Shown here: positions 7,967-18,796 of the stretch, in pieces
Layout of the letters: each line of letters begins with the position of its first letter
Position numbering within the stretch: position 1 is the stretch's first letter
Source: Alphaproteobacteria bacterium
Lineage (GTDB): Bacteria > Pseudomonadota > Alphaproteobacteria > Rhizobiales > Aestuariivirgaceae
Length of the DNA stretch: 64,000 bases
Assembly (NCBI GenBank): GCA_028868695.1
Contig: JAGWTZ010000006.1
Coordinates: 1 to 64,000 of the forward strand
Reading direction: 5' to 3'
Translations under genes and position numbers: made by a program
Notes under the pieces: generated by a model
Databases searched by the model: none
Told to the model about the DNA's origin: nothing
The model's input: the letters and a program-made list of their open reading frames with translations, nothing else

Positions 7967-10759
7967 ATGCCTCTCGCCAAAGCCTTCCAGCTCGTCCGTT
8001 CCGGTTCGCCTTACCTCACCACATTGTTGCAGGAACATGAGGCCTTTGCCCAAGGCCTCAACGCGGGGAATGCTGATGAACATTTGGCCGCCCTGCTGGC
8101 CGAGGCGGCCAGTGCAGGCAAGGCCGAGACGCGCGAGGACGCCATGCGCATTCTGCGCATCGCCAAGCAGAAACTGGCCCTGCTCGCCGCCCTCTATGAT
8201 CTAGAAGGCGTATGGCCGCTGCACAGCGTCACCCAAGCGCTCACCAAGTTTGCCGATGCCGCCGTGCAGGCTGCCATTGAATTTCTCTGGCAGCAGGAAA
8301 TCGCCAAGGGCAAGATCACTTCAGATGAAATCGGCCGCGGCTATGTCGTGCTGGCCATGGGCAAGATGGGCGCCTTCGAACTCAACTATTCCTCCGACAT
8401 TGATCTCATCGTCTTCTATGATCCTGAGCGCGCCGTGCTGGCCGGGGATGTCGAGCCCGCAACCTTCTTCGTGAAGCTTACCCGCGCCCTTGTGGCCCTG
8501 CTGCAGGACCTGACCGCCGATGGCTATGTCTTCCGCACTGACCTGCGCCTGCGGCCAGACCCGCGCGCCACGCAAGTGGCCATCCACATCGAGGCCGCCG
8601 CCACCTATTATGAAACCCAGGGCCAGAACTGGGAACGCGCCGCCATGATCAAGGCGCGGGCCTGTGCGGGCGATCCCGTGCTGGGCGCGGAATTCATCTC
8701 GCGCATGAAGCCCTATATCTGGCGCAAATACCTCGACTATGCCGCCATCGCCGATGTGCAGTCTATGAAGCGGCAAATCCACGCCGTGAAAGGCCATGGC
8801 GAAATCGCCGTGCTTGGCCACAATCTGAAGCTCGGCCGCGGCGGCATCCGCGAGATTGAGTTCTTCGCCCAAACCCAGCAGCTGATCGCCGGGGGCCGCA
8901 ACCCGGCACTTCGCTGCATCAAGACCTGCGATGCGCTGGATGCGCTGGCCGAAGCCAAGTGGATCACGCCACAGGCCGCAGCGGAATTGAAGGAAGCCTA
9001 TGCCATCCTGCGCACCCTCGAACACCGCGCCCAGATGGTCAATGACCAGCAGACCCATGACACGCCGTCAGACCCTGCGGCCTTCGAATCCTATGCCCGC
9101 TTTGCCGGCTTCGAAAATGGTGACGCCCTTGCCGCAAAGCTGCGGGCCACGCTGGAATGCGTGCAGGGCCACTATGCCCGCCTGTTCGAAAGTGCCGAGG
9201 ACCTGAGCGCCGGTGAAGGCAGCCTGGTGTTCACCGGCAGTGATGACGACCCCGCCACCCTAGAAACCCTGCGCCGCATGGGCTATTCCCAGGTGACTGA
9301 AGTGGCCGCCACCATCCGCGCCTGGCATTTTGGCCGCTACCGCGCCACCCGCACCGCAAGGGCGCGCGAGCTTCTCACCGAGCTGATGCCCGCCCTGCTC
9401 AAGACATTGGGCCAAAGCGGCGATGCCGATGGCGCCTTCTTTGCCTTTGACAGGTTCCTCGCCAGCCTGTCCTCCGGCGTGCAGCTCCTGTCGATGATGA
9501 AGGCGAATCCGCGCATGCTGGCGCTGATTGCGCAGATTCTGGGCTCTGCCCCGCGCCTCACCGAAAAGATCAGCACCCAGCCGCGCATTCTTGAGGCCGT
9601 CACCGCGCCGGATTTCTTCCAGGCCCTGCCACCCAAGCCGCAGCTTGAAAGGGAATTCGCAGCCCTCGTGCCGCCCGCCGCCGCACTCGAAGAGGTGATG
9701 GACATGGCGCGCGTGTTTGCCCGCGAGAAAAAGTTCCGCGTCGGCGTGCGCATCCTGACCGAGACCATCAGCGCCGAAGAGGCGGGCCTCGCCCTGTCGG
9801 ACATTGCCGAGGTGGTGCTGGCGCAATTGCTGGCGGCGGTGGAGCGGGATGTTGCCGCCAGGCACGGCAAGCTGAAGGGCGGGGCTTGCGTTCTGCTGGG
9901 CCTTGGAAAGCTGGGCGGGCATGAGATGACGGCAGGCTCGGACCTTGACATCATCCTGGTCTATGATTGCGATGAAGACGCGGAGGTTTCCGATGGCCCG
10001 CGCCCCCTCGCGCCTGGCCAGTATTATGCCAAGGTGACGCAAGGCCTTGTCACCGCCATCAACGCGCCCTCGGCCGAGGGCAAGCTTTATGATGTGGACA
10101 TGCGGCTGCGCCCCTCCGGTTCCAAGGGTCCGCTGGCGGTGGGCCTCTCTTCCTTCACCGCCTATCAGGACAAGGAGGCCTGGACCTGGGAGCGCATGGC
10201 GATGACGCGGGCCCGCGCCGTGGCGGGGGATCCGGGCCTTGCCGCCCGCACCGAGGCCGTCCTGCGCGCCAGCCTCGGCCAGCCGCGCGATGCCGCCATC
10301 ACCAGGAAAGACATCTCCGACATGCGCGCCCTGATGCTGAAGGAGCACAAGCCCGAAGGTGCCTGGGATGTGAAGCGCGCCCGTGGCGGCCAGGTGGAAA
10401 TCGAGTTCATCGCCCAATATCTGCAACTCATCCATGCGGCTGCGCACCCCGAAGTCCTGAACGCCAACACCGCGGCCGCCCTGCAGGCGCAAAGTGCGGC
10501 GGGCCTCCTGCCGCGCGCCGAGGCCGATCTGCTGCTCACTGCATTGGGCCTTTACCAGCGCCTCACCCATATGCTGCGGCTGTGCATCGACGGGAAGTTC
10601 GACCCCAAGGCCGCCCCCGCCCATTTGCTCCGTGCCCTGAGCGAATCCGCCGGCCAGCCCGATTTCTCCGCCACCGAGGCCCTGCTGGCTGAAACCCAGG
10701 CCCAGGTGGCTGCCCTGTTCGAAAGCCACATCGGCCGCTCGCCAGAGGCGACCCCCTAG
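7967..10759 (+). CDS. glnE: Glutamine synthetase adenylyltransferase/adenylyl-removing enzyme
   Basis: A 930-residue two-domain nucleotidyltransferase that adds and removes AMP on glutamine synthetase in response to nitrogen status. The N-terminal (removing) domain shows LAMGKMGAFELNYSSDIDLI with the catalytic DID pair near residue 140. The C-terminal (adding) domain shows LGLGKLGGHEMTAGSDLDII with DLD near residue 668. Both domains carry the following LRLRP/MRLRPSGSKGPL segment and GGIREIEF or GGQVEIEF motifs. The length is normal for the family. The start is uncertain: ATG at 7967 or a GTG at 7943 in the same frame; neither has a clear ribosome-binding site. Confidence 0.95.
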   Translation: MPLAKAFQLVRSGSPYLTTLLQEHEAFAQGLNAGNADEHLAALLAEAASAGKAETREDAMRILRIAKQKLALLAALYDLEGVWPLHSVTQALTKFADAAVQAAIEFLWQQEIAKGKITSDEIGRGYVVLAMGKMGAFELNYSSDIDLIVFYDPERAVLAGDVEPATFFVKLTRALVALLQDLTADGYVFRTDLRLRPDPRATQVAIHIEAAATYYETQGQNWERAAMIKARACAGDPVLGAEFISRMKPYIWRKYLDYAAIADVQSMKRQIHAVKGHGEIAVLGHNLKLGRGGIREIEFFAQTQQLIAGGRNPALRCIKTCDALDALAEAKWITPQAAAELKEAYAILRTLEHRAQMVNDQQTHDTPSDPAAFESYARFAGFENGDALAAKLRATLECVQGHYARLFESAEDLSAGEGSLVFTGSDDDPATLETLRRMGYSQVTEVAATIRAWHFGRYRATRTARARELLTELMPALLKTLGQSGDADGAFFAFDRFLASLSSGVQLLSMMKANPRMLALIAQILGSAPRLTEKISTQPRILEAVTAPDFFQALPPKPQLEREFAALVPPAAALEEVMDMARVFAREKKFRVGVRILTETISAEEAGLALSDIAEVVLAQLLAAVERDVAARHGKLKGGACVLLGLGKLGGHEMTAGSDLDIILVYDCDEDAEVSDGPRPLAPGQYYAKVTQGLVTAINAPSAEGKLYDVDMRLRPSGSKGPLAVGLSSFTAYQDKEAWTWERMAMTRARAVAGDPGLAARTEAVLRASLGQPRDAAITRKDISDMRALMLKEHKPEGAWDVKRARGGQVEIEFIAQYLQLIHAAAHPEVLNANTAAALQAQSAAGLLPRAEADLLLTALGLYQRLTHMLRLCIDGKFDPKAAPAHLLRALSESAGQPDFSATEALLAETQAQVAALFESHIGRSPEATP

Positions 10760-10823
10760 GGCCGTGGCCCCGCCAAGTCTGCCTCCGGCCGGCCTTCAAG
10801 GTTAACTTTGTCTCGGCCTCCCC

Positions 10824-10852
10824 TTGACTCCCCAACCGTACGCTCCTATCTG
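10824..10852 (+). promoter_or_regulatory. Predicted groESL promoter
   Basis: A TTGACT hexamer at 10824-10829, preceded by C to give CTTGAC, is followed after 17 nt by TATCTG at 10847-10852. This could be read by the housekeeping sigma factor or by RpoH, whose alphaproteobacterial -35 element also begins CTTG. It lies directly before the CIRCE element, which fits HrcA repression at or just after the start site. Confidence 0.5.
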
Positions 10853-10864
10853 GCCTTTCAGCTA

Positions 10865-10891
10865 TTGGCACTCATATCTCTTGAGTGCTAA
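10865..10891 (+). promoter_or_regulatory. CIRCE element (HrcA operator)
   Basis: The arms TTGGCACTC (10865-10873) and GAGTGCTAA (10883-10891) are separated by 9 nt. This is the classical CIRCE inverted repeat with one substitution in the left arm. HrcA binds CIRCE to repress chaperonin operons, and GroEL feeds back on HrcA activity. The position, 64 nt before the groES ATG, is normal. Confidence 0.95.
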
Positions 10892-10954
10892 CAGCCCTTC
10901 GCCCGCATCTCCTGCGGGCACGAAATTCTGATCAAAAGCAAGGAGTTAACATCC

Positions 10955-11242
10955 ATGAAGTTCCGTCCTTTGCATGACCGTGTGGTCGTCAAGCGGGTTG
11001 AAGAAGACACCAAGACCAAGGGTGGCATCATCATTCCGGACACGGCCCAGGAAAAGCCGCAGCAGGGCAAGGTCATCGCTGTGGGCCCGGGCGGCCGCGA
11101 CGAAGCCGGCAAGCTGATCCCCATCGACCTGAAGGTTGGCGATGTGGTGCTGTTCGGCAAGTGGTCTGGCACCGAAGTGAAGATCTCGGGCGAAGACCTG
11201 CTGATCATGAAGGAAAGCGACATCATGGGCGTTCTGGCCTGA
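10955..11242 (+). CDS. groS: Co-chaperonin GroES
   Basis: A 95-residue protein starting [17 protein letters not shown] and containing the mobile-loop segment [21 protein letters not shown] in variant form, then [14 protein letters not shown]. It forms the heptameric lid of the GroEL folding chamber in the cytoplasm. An AAGGAG site lies 8 nt before the ATG. It is the first gene of a heat-inducible two-gene operon controlled by the CIRCE element upstream; groEL follows after 50 nt. Confidence 0.98.
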   Translation: MKFRPLHDRVVVKRVEEDTKTKGGIIIPDTAQEKPQQGKVIAVGPGGRDEAGKLIPIDLKVGDVVLFGKWSGTEVKISGEDLLIMKESDIMGVLA

Positions 11243-11280
11243 TCGCCACCGCCTGTTTCGTCTGTGCACTGATTAATTAA

Positions 11281-12936
<1,656 letters not shown>

Positions 12937-12971
12937 TCCAGACGCTCAAGCCGATCAGGCTGATACAAATG

Positions 12972-12998
12972 AACCCCGGTGGAAACACCGGGGTTTTT
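12972..12998 (+). terminator. Rho-independent terminator of groESL
   Basis: A 10-bp GC-rich stem (12972-12981 with 12986-12995) closes a GAAA loop and runs into a run of five T residues, with another T-rich stretch at 13002-13006. The last base of the T-run is also the last base of the convergent methyltransferase gene, so the acquired cassette abuts the terminator exactly. Confidence 0.93.
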
Positions 12999-14041
12999 CA
13001 TTTTTGTTCAAGCTGCCTTGCGATTGACTTTGCGTGATGTTTGATGAGAGGTGGAGGCAAAGCATTGCCGATCATGAGCGCCGTTGCCTGCTGGCTTAAC
13101 GAAGCATCAAAATAGTATGACTTCTTAAAACCCTGAAGCATTGCAGCTTCCCTTAGTGTTATCGGTCGATCCTGTGTGGGATGCAAAAATCTACCTTTGG
13201 ATGGATTATAGCATCCGCCCGTAATTGTAGGGGAAACCTTGTCCCACGCCATCCTGCCATAGACATCATTGAATCCTGGTTTTCGCTTGTGGCAATCGAG
13301 CTGCAATTCCTCCGGCAAACTTTTGCGACTGCCACCATTTTTCGGAATTTTTCTGATGATTTCTAATACACGGTCGCTGCGCCGAGACATGTCCGATCTG
13401 TGCAAGGAGTCACCACTCACGCCCGGACGCGGCATCTTTCCAATTGCATCCCTCACAGTAACAATCCGCGATCTCGGTTTATCGAAACTAGGAGCAAAAC
13501 CAAGTGTTGCCAACATAATGAGGCGTTTTCTTCGCTGTGGTACCCCAAAATCAGCTGCATCGGCCACTTTGTAAATGACTTGATATTTAAGATCGGTAAG
13601 ATCTTGGACAATTGCCTTGAAAAGGTTGTTTTGCGCGAGCATCGGCACGTTCTCAAGCATCACAGCACGAGGTTTCAATGCCTTGGCATAACGGACAATT
13701 TGCTTTACCAGTAAATTGCGCTGATCTCGATTTCGTTTGGCTCCGTTTCGCGTTCTCAAACTTGAAAACCCCTGACAAGGCGGGCAGCCAGCCAACAAAT
13801 CAAGTTCACCCTTTTTAAGGCCAACTTTCTTCATCAACTTGCGCGGGCTGAGTGTTGAAATGTCTTGTTCGAACATAACAACTTTACGATGGTTCTTCTT
13901 GTAGACTTGCGCCGCAATGTTTTCAATTTCGACTGCAGCGAGTACGTCAAACCGCGCCTGCCTCAGGCCTTCGGTAAGACCGCCACAACCCGAGAACAGG
14001 TCAATTGCTGTAAGGCTCTTGCTCTTCAACTTGTCCCGCAC
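12998..14041 (-). CDS. C5 DNA cytosine methyltransferase
   Basis: A 347-residue Dcm-family enzyme that methylates cytosine at C5 using S-adenosylmethionine. Motif I is DLFSGCGGL (residues 14-22), motif IV is GCPPCQGFS with catalytic C89, motif VI is ENVP (130-133), motif VIII is QRRKRLIM (169-176) and motif X is MIGNALPPPL near the C-terminus. All catalytic motifs are intact. The target-recognition region between VIII and X is short and gives no clue to the site. The GTG start lies 2 nt after the Z1 stop. The gene is clearly AT-richer than the flanking groEL and ABC-F genes, which suggests horizontal acquisition with its two upstream partners. Confidence 0.93.
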   Translation of the reverse strand: MRDKLKSKSLTAIDLFSGCGGLTEGLRQARFDVLAAVEIENIAAQVYKKNHRKVVMFEQDISTLSPRKLMKKVGLKKGELDLLAGCPPCQGFSSLRTRNGAKRNRDQRNLLVKQIVRYAKALKPRAVMLENVPMLAQNNLFKAIVQDLTDLKYQVIYKVADAADFGVPQRRKRLIMLATLGFAPSFDKPRSRIVTVRDAIGKMPRPGVSGDSLHRSDMSRRSDRVLEIIRKIPKNGGSRKSLPEELQLDCHKRKPGFNDVYGRMAWDKVSPTITGGCYNPSKGRFLHPTQDRPITLREAAMLQGFKKSYYFDASLSQQATALMIGNALPPPLIKHHAKSIARQLEQK

Positions 14042-14043
14042 AC

Positions 14044-15996
14044 TTATACCGCGAACGCAAACGCATAATTTCCATCAGGAAAGCGAATTTGTGGCCACCA
14101 AGCCACCTTGCCCTCGCGATCCGCCTTCTGCCTCAGTAGGAAAAGCGCCACTTCGTTACGAGGCACAGCGTCAACTTCACCAGAATCCAGAAGTCCACGA
14201 GTCTCCCCACGACCCTTCTCAACGTCGTGATTTCTCTCACGATCGACATACACGAATGCGTCTGATCGGCCGGTCAGCTTTTCATACTGCAACAACGACA
14301 ATTCAATTTTCTCGGCATTCCAGACATGTTCTGAACGATCTTCGTCAGGTTGGGTAAGCTTTATCAATTTGATCACTTCTGGAATACTCGCCTTCATTGT
14401 TCTCTTGTTTGCGATGCCATTTAACATCTGATCCAATTCTCCCAAATTCGCATTGGACGGCAAAGCGCGCACAACCGAAAACGGGTTATAATTTGAGCTC
14501 GCGGAGTAGATGCCGAGGTTTCCTGGTGCCAGTACATTTTTTCGAGTTGGCTTAATGTTTCCTTCGATGAAAACCCCGCGAAACCCCTCTGCAGGCTTCG
14601 CTGCGATCAAATTCCGCAGTCCGGTTTCCATTTTGTGAATTGCCCTGAAGACAACAAGTAGCTGGTTCGGCAGGTATAGCCGCAATAGGCCGATGTCCTT
14701 TCGCCGGTATCCAAACATTCTTGCGTGTTGCAGAACAGTGTCAGCCTGTGGGGCCTTCGGATTTCTTCCGTAATAGCTCACCAGAAGGTTCTTTATGGTC
14801 ACGCCTCGACCGAGCTTATTACCGCCGACAAATAGATTGTAAGGTGATTGAACGGCGACATCTTCGTCAGTCTCTCCGTTCACAGCCTTCACTGCGATCC
14901 CATGAGAATAAAATTCAACCGCTTCGACTATCTTCTCAAATGGCGTGATGCTCAGATTGGGGTGAGTGGCATTCAAATCTGAATAGGCGAATTTGAGCCT
15001 TTCGATGACTTGAGGATTTTTACTCTTTAACGCGGTTGCCAAAGCATTCTTATACCCTCGGAGCAACTCAACGATATGGCTATGGTCGCTCGTTCTTGTG
15101 CTTACGTGGCACAGAAATGCACAATTCTGCGTAGGATCCTGCAATCTCTTATGAGTAGCCCCAACCATGAAAACATCCAGAGCCTCAACAAGCTTTCTGG
15201 GAACAGCTTGATTTGGCTGGGGCTGACTTGCCGCAGAGAGCACCACAAGCTCCTGCACATCGAATTCGCGGATCAGCTTGGAGCCTTCACCAAAGAAATC
15301 GTCCCCACCCACATAATCGCCACCGGGATGACTTAGGACTGTAAACTTTGGCCTTAGTTCGTGAGACTGCCCTTGTAGGAAGAGCGCTTGCGGCGTTGCG
15401 GTGACTTGCAAATATGTATTCTTGTCGAAAAACTTGCGAATTTCCGAAATGTGTTCATTGATCTTGCTTCGGCTCCCATCCTCGCGCGACTCGCGGGTAT
15501 TTGGGCTCGCTTGATCAGCTTCATCATCAATGATCAGACAACTAAGACCGCGCAAACTTGCTTTCTTGAAATTTTCTACGAGATGGCCAAGCCTGTTGCC
15601 ATTCTTTGTTATAACAATTGCACAAGTTGAACTCTTGATGCGTTGAGCGAAGGCTTGACTGTCCTTCAGATCGTTCTTGTCTAGAATTTCCATCCCCGGA
15701 AACGCTTCTTTCGCTCGACCAAGCGTTTGAGCGTACAAGGGATCAATATCCGAAGTCAGAAGGATGATTGTACGGTAGCCTTCATCCGCTCCCAAGGCAG
15801 CACATGCCGTGAGAACGCCCGTCTTTCCACTCTGGACCAAGCCGTAAACAAGTCCATTGATTTGTTCCTTTCCACCGCTTAGCGGCGCGACCCATTTTTC
15901 CGAGACTTCGGCCGCCGCCCCTTTAATGTCATTGACCTCATTTTCGTTGCCGATCTGTCGTTTTAGGAGGCTGAACAACTCATCTGAATGTTTCAC
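14044..15996 (-). CDS. Z1-domain helicase-like protein
   Basis: A 650-residue protein. An N-terminal P-loop (GLVQSGKT, residues 52-59) and an IDDEAD Walker B box (156-161) mark a superfamily II-type ATPase; KLGRGVTIKNLLVSYYGRN and QHARMFGYR further on look like motifs V and VI. This combination fits the Z1-domain family, known from operons with cytosine methyltransferases and MutL/MORC-like ATPases that are predicted restriction or defence systems. The motifs appear intact. It is coupled to the upstream small gene by a 4-nt overlap and sits 2 nt before the methyltransferase. Base composition is low in GC (26 of 60 in one sampled line, 14401-14460). The family assignment is from recalled motifs; its biochemical role is not established here. 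Confidence 0.8.
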   Translation of the reverse strand: MKHSDELFSLLKRQIGNENEVNDIKGAAAEVSEKWVAPLSGGKEQINGLVYGLVQSGKTGVLTACAALGADEGYRTIILLTSDIDPLYAQTLGRAKEAFPGMEILDKNDLKDSQAFAQRIKSSTCAIVITKNGNRLGHLVENFKKASLRGLSCLIIDDEADQASPNTRESREDGSRSKINEHISEIRKFFDKNTYLQVTATPQALFLQGQSHELRPKFTVLSHPGGDYVGGDDFFGEGSKLIREFDVQELVVLSAASQPQPNQAVPRKLVEALDVFMVGATHKRLQDPTQNCAFLCHVSTRTSDHSHIVELLRGYKNALATALKSKNPQVIERLKFAYSDLNATHPNLSITPFEKIVEAVEFYSHGIAVKAVNGETDEDVAVQSPYNLFVGGNKLGRGVTIKNLLVSYYGRNPKAPQADTVLQHARMFGYRRKDIGLLRLYLPNQLLVVFRAIHKMETGLRNLIAAKPAEGFRGVFIEGNIKPTRKNVLAPGNLGIYSASSNYNPFSVVRALPSNANLGELDQMLNGIANKRTMKASIPEVIKLIKLTQPDEDRSEHVWNAEKIELSLLQYEKLTGRSDAFVYVDRERNHDVEKGRGETRGLLDSGEVDAVPRNEVALFLLRQKADREGKVAWWPQIRFPDGNYAFAFAV

Positions 15997-16427
15997 GCAT
16001 CTGCCCCTTCACCCAAAATATTCATCCAATTTGAGCGCGAAATCTTGCGGTCTAGCGGTCCATTTGGACCTTTTACGAGATAGTGATGATCATGCTTGCG
16101 ATAGCACCCTATGCGTGAGGCTGCGGATGTCTCGCCAATAAGAGTACCAACTTGCCACTTCGTGAGCGCAACAACACCGTCTGAACCGCAGATCAACGCT
16201 GCGTAGTAATCAAAATGGCTGTCTGTGTTATTCAGCTCAGAGAGTTCAGCTTGGCTGAAAACAAAGTTCCACGGACTATCCTTGCTAGTGCTGTACTTCA
16301 ACAACAAAGCCAATCGGTCATTCAAGATAAAATAGGGTTGAGCATATACAATTCTCTCAACCTTGTTGGTTCTGACCAACTGATAGAGGGCCGCACCTTC
16401 GTAAAAATCCTGTTTCTTGATCGCCAT
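15993..16427 (-). CDS. Unknown small protein of the methyltransferase-Z1 cassette
   Basis: A 144-residue protein, first gene of the cassette. I do not recognise the family with confidence. It begins MAIKKQDFYEGAALYQLVR, continues with a region rich in aromatic residues and lysine (LLLKYSTSKDSPWNF), and has a central YYAALICGSDGVVALTKWQ segment that looks like a buried beta strand and turn. A restriction-endonuclease-like fold would fit the neighbourhood, but no clear PD-(D/E)xK triad can be assigned. I chose the ATG at 16427; the frame stays open to a TTG at 16460. The TGA overlaps the Z1 ATG. Composition is AT-rich like its two partners. Confidence 0.7.
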   Translation of the reverse strand: MAIKKQDFYEGAALYQLVRTNKVERIVYAQPYFILNDRLALLLKYSTSKDSPWNFVFSQAELSELNNTDSHFDYYAALICGSDGVVALTKWQVGTLIGETSAASRIGCYRKHDHHYLVKGPNGPLDRKISRSNWMNILGEGADA

Positions 16428-16601
16428 CCGACTCGAAACTCTGATCTCAAAGTAAAACAATTACGCAATTCTAGATAGAAGGCAATATCAAGCTGCCTGA
16501 TTTCAATCCAAAAATTATCGCGTCAGACGATGAGCAATTGTGCAGCATGTGCTGCCTTCCCGCTTCCCCCAGCCCCCATCCTCCCCTAAACGCGCCTCAC
16601 C

Positions 16602-18236
16602 ATGATCCGCATTGACTCCATTTCCAAGCAGAACGGCCATAACCTTATTTTTGTCGAAGCCTCGGCGGCGCTCAACCGCGGGGAAAAAATCGGCCTTGTG
16701 GGGCCGAATGGCGCGGGGAAAACCACGCTGTTCCGCCTGGTCACCGGGCGTGAGGAGCCGGATGAAGGCGTGATCTCCACCGACAAGGGCATCACCATTG
16801 GCTATTTCAGCCAGGATGTGGGCGAGATGGCGGGCAAAAGTGCCGTGGCCGAGGTGATGGAGGGCGCAGGCCCCATCAGCGCCGTGGCGGCGGAGCTCAA
16901 ATCCCTCGAAGAGGCGATGGCAGACCCTGATCGTGCGGATGAGATGGATGAGATCATCACGCGCTATGGCGAGGTGCAGGCGCATTTTGAAAAGCTGGAT
17001 GGCTATGCCCAGGAGGCGCGCGCCCGCGAGGTGCTGGCGGGCTTGTCCTTCTCTCAAGAGATGATGGACGGCGATGTGGGTGCCCTCTCCGGCGGCTGGA
17101 AGATGCGCGTGGCGCTGGCCCGCATCCTGCTGATGCGGCCCGATGTGATGCTGCTCGACGAGCCTTCCAACCATTTGGACATCGAAAGCCTGATCTGGCT
17201 GGAACACTTCCTCAAGACCTATCCCGGCGTGCTGCTGATGACCAGCCATGACCGAGAATTCATGAACCGCATCGTGACCAAGATCATCGAGATCGATGGC
17301 GGTGAGCTCACCACCTATTCCGGAGATTATGAATTCTATGAGGCCCAGCGCGCGCTGAATGAAAAGCAGCAGCAGGCGCAGTTTGAGCGCCAGCAGGCCA
17401 TGCTGGCGAAGGAGCTGAAATTCATCGAGCGCTTCAAGGCCCGCGCCAGCCATGCGGCACAGGTGCAGAGCCGTGTGAAAAAGCTAGACAAGATCGAGCG
17501 CGTGGAGCCGCCCAAGCGCCGCGAGGCGGTGGAGTTTGAATTCGCAGCCGCCCCGCGCAGTGGCGAGGATGTGGTGACGATTGCAGGCGTGGCCAAGGCA
17601 TACGGCTCACGCGTGATTTATGATGCGCTGGATTTCCAGATCCGCCGCAAGGAACGCTGGTGCATCATGGGCATCAACGGCGCGGGCAAATCAACCCTGC
17701 TGAAATTGATCGCAGGTGCGGCGGAGCCGGACAAGGGCACCGTCACCGTCGGCGCCTCGGTGAAGATGGGCTATTTTGCCCAGCACGCCATGGAACTGCT
17801 GGAAGGCGAAGACACAGTGTTTGAAAGCCTGCAGCACGCTTTCCCCCATGCCACGCAAGGCTCGCTTCGCACACTCGCCGGCTGCTTCGGCTTTTCGGGT
17901 GATGACATCGAGAAAAAGTGCCGCGTGCTTTCCGGCGGCGAGAAGGCGCGCCTCGTGATGGCCCGCATGCTCTATGACCCGCCGAACTTCCTGGTGCTGG
18001 ACGAACCCACCAACCATCTCGATCTGCTCACCAAGGAAATGCTGATCAAGGCGCTGTCAGGCTTTGAAGGCACCATGCTGTTTGTGAGCCACGACCGGCA
18101 CTTCCTGGCCGAGCTTTCAAATCGTGTGCTGGAACTCACACCCGAAGGCATCCACCAATATGGCGGCGGCTACACCGAATATGTGAGCCGCGTGGGCTAT
18201 GAAGCCCCCGGCCTGCATGCGGACACGGTGTTTTGA
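16602..18236 (+). CDS. ABC-F family ATPase, YbiT-like
   Basis: A 544-residue soluble protein with two ABC ATPase cassettes and no membrane segment. Cassette 1 has GPNGAGKTT (about residues 34-42), LSGGWKMRVALA and LLDEPSNHLD; cassette 2 has GINGAGKST, LSGGEKARLVMA and LVLDEPTNHLD. Between them lies a charged, helical linker (about 240-320) typical of ABC-F translation factors that act at the ribosomal E site. The length and linker resemble YbiT. GC content is high again here (42 of 60 in the line at 16861), marking the right border of the acquired cassette. Confidence 0.92.
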   Translation: MIRIDSISKQNGHNLIFVEASAALNRGEKIGLVGPNGAGKTTLFRLVTGREEPDEGVISTDKGITIGYFSQDVGEMAGKSAVAEVMEGAGPISAVAAELKSLEEAMADPDRADEMDEIITRYGEVQAHFEKLDGYAQEARAREVLAGLSFSQEMMDGDVGALSGGWKMRVALARILLMRPDVMLLDEPSNHLDIESLIWLEHFLKTYPGVLLMTSHDREFMNRIVTKIIEIDGGELTTYSGDYEFYEAQRALNEKQQQAQFERQQAMLAKELKFIERFKARASHAAQVQSRVKKLDKIERVEPPKRREAVEFEFAAAPRSGEDVVTIAGVAKAYGSRVIYDALDFQIRRKERWCIMGINGAGKSTLLKLIAGAAEPDKGTVTVGASVKMGYFAQHAMELLEGEDTVFESLQHAFPHATQGSLRTLAGCFGFSGDDIEKKCRVLSGGEKARLVMARMLYDPPNFLVLDEPTNHLDLLTKEMLIKALSGFEGTMLFVSHDRHFLAELSNRVLELTPEGIHQYGGGYTEYVSRVGYEAPGLHADTVF

Positions 18237-18267
18237 AAACGAAACCTGAAGAACCCAATCCATGTTC

Positions 18268-18359
18268 CGTCATTCCCGCGAAAGCGGGAATCTCTGTTTT
18301 CAGCGTGCCAATTCCTCAACGCCTTCGAAACGCGGATTCCCGCTTTCGCGGGAATGACG
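18268..18359. repeat. Dispersed palindromic repeat pair
   Basis: Two 25-nt copies in inverted orientation, 18268-18292 and 18335-18359, are perfect complements of each other. Each is itself a small hairpin with TTCCCGC and GCGGGAA arms around a GAAA or TTTC loop. A second, diverged pair occurs at 18797-18882. This looks like a REP/small mobile-type intergenic element; it may also end the ABC-F transcript. Confidence 0.85.
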
Positions 18360-18392
18360 ATTCAAGTGAGCATAGATCGACCATTCAATGCG

Positions 18393-18662
18393 TTAGTGCA
18401 GCTTCCACTCGCTGCCGACATAGCGGAAGTCCGCCGGCTTGATCAGGCCGCAATGCGCCACGCGCACCTGGGCCAGCGGGCCATCGAGCTCATGCGCCCA
18501 GAATTCGAGAAACTTGATCAGCCGCGGAAATTTCGGCGCGAGGTCATAGTCCTGCCAGACGAAAGTCTGCAGCAGGTGTTTGAAATCGGGCATGCGATAG
18601 GTGATCTCGGCGGTGGTCAGGCCATAGCCTGCCATCTTCAATTCGAAAGCGCGGTCTGCCAT
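18393..18662 (-). CDS. Usg family protein
   Basis: An 89-residue protein matching the Usg-like family of alphaproteobacteria, whose function is unknown. Recognisable segments are GYGLTTAEITYRMPDF, LLQTFVWQDYDLAPKFP and the conserved FWAHELDGPL. It is soluble and without cysteines except one. I chose the ATG at 18662 because AAGGAGAA sits at the right distance; the frame stays open to 18797 through the neighbouring repeat, which is not credible coding sequence. The gene is flanked on both sides by palindromic repeats. Confidence 0.85.
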   Translation of the reverse strand: MADRAFELKMAGYGLTTAEITYRMPDFKHLLQTFVWQDYDLAPKFPRLIKFLEFWAHELDGPLAQVRVAHCGLIKPADFRYVGSEWKLH

Positions 18663-18796
18663 CGGGGTTCTCCTTCGCGTGATGACAAAGAAAAAGCCTG
18701 ATGGATTCTGCGCGCGGGTTGTTAAGAAATGATGTTTGCGGAGGGATTGGCAATGTCGGTGGTTTGCTGCCAAGTCCACACAGACCACCCTCCTCA

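Noticed and set aside
9260..10729. 489-codon minus-strand frame
   Set aside because: Antisense to glnE, whose catalytic motifs are intact along the region.
12998..16480. Insertion sequence or prophage carrying the methyltransferase cassette
   Set aside because: No transposase, integrase, terminal inverted repeat or flanking direct repeat could be seen; only composition suggests transfer.
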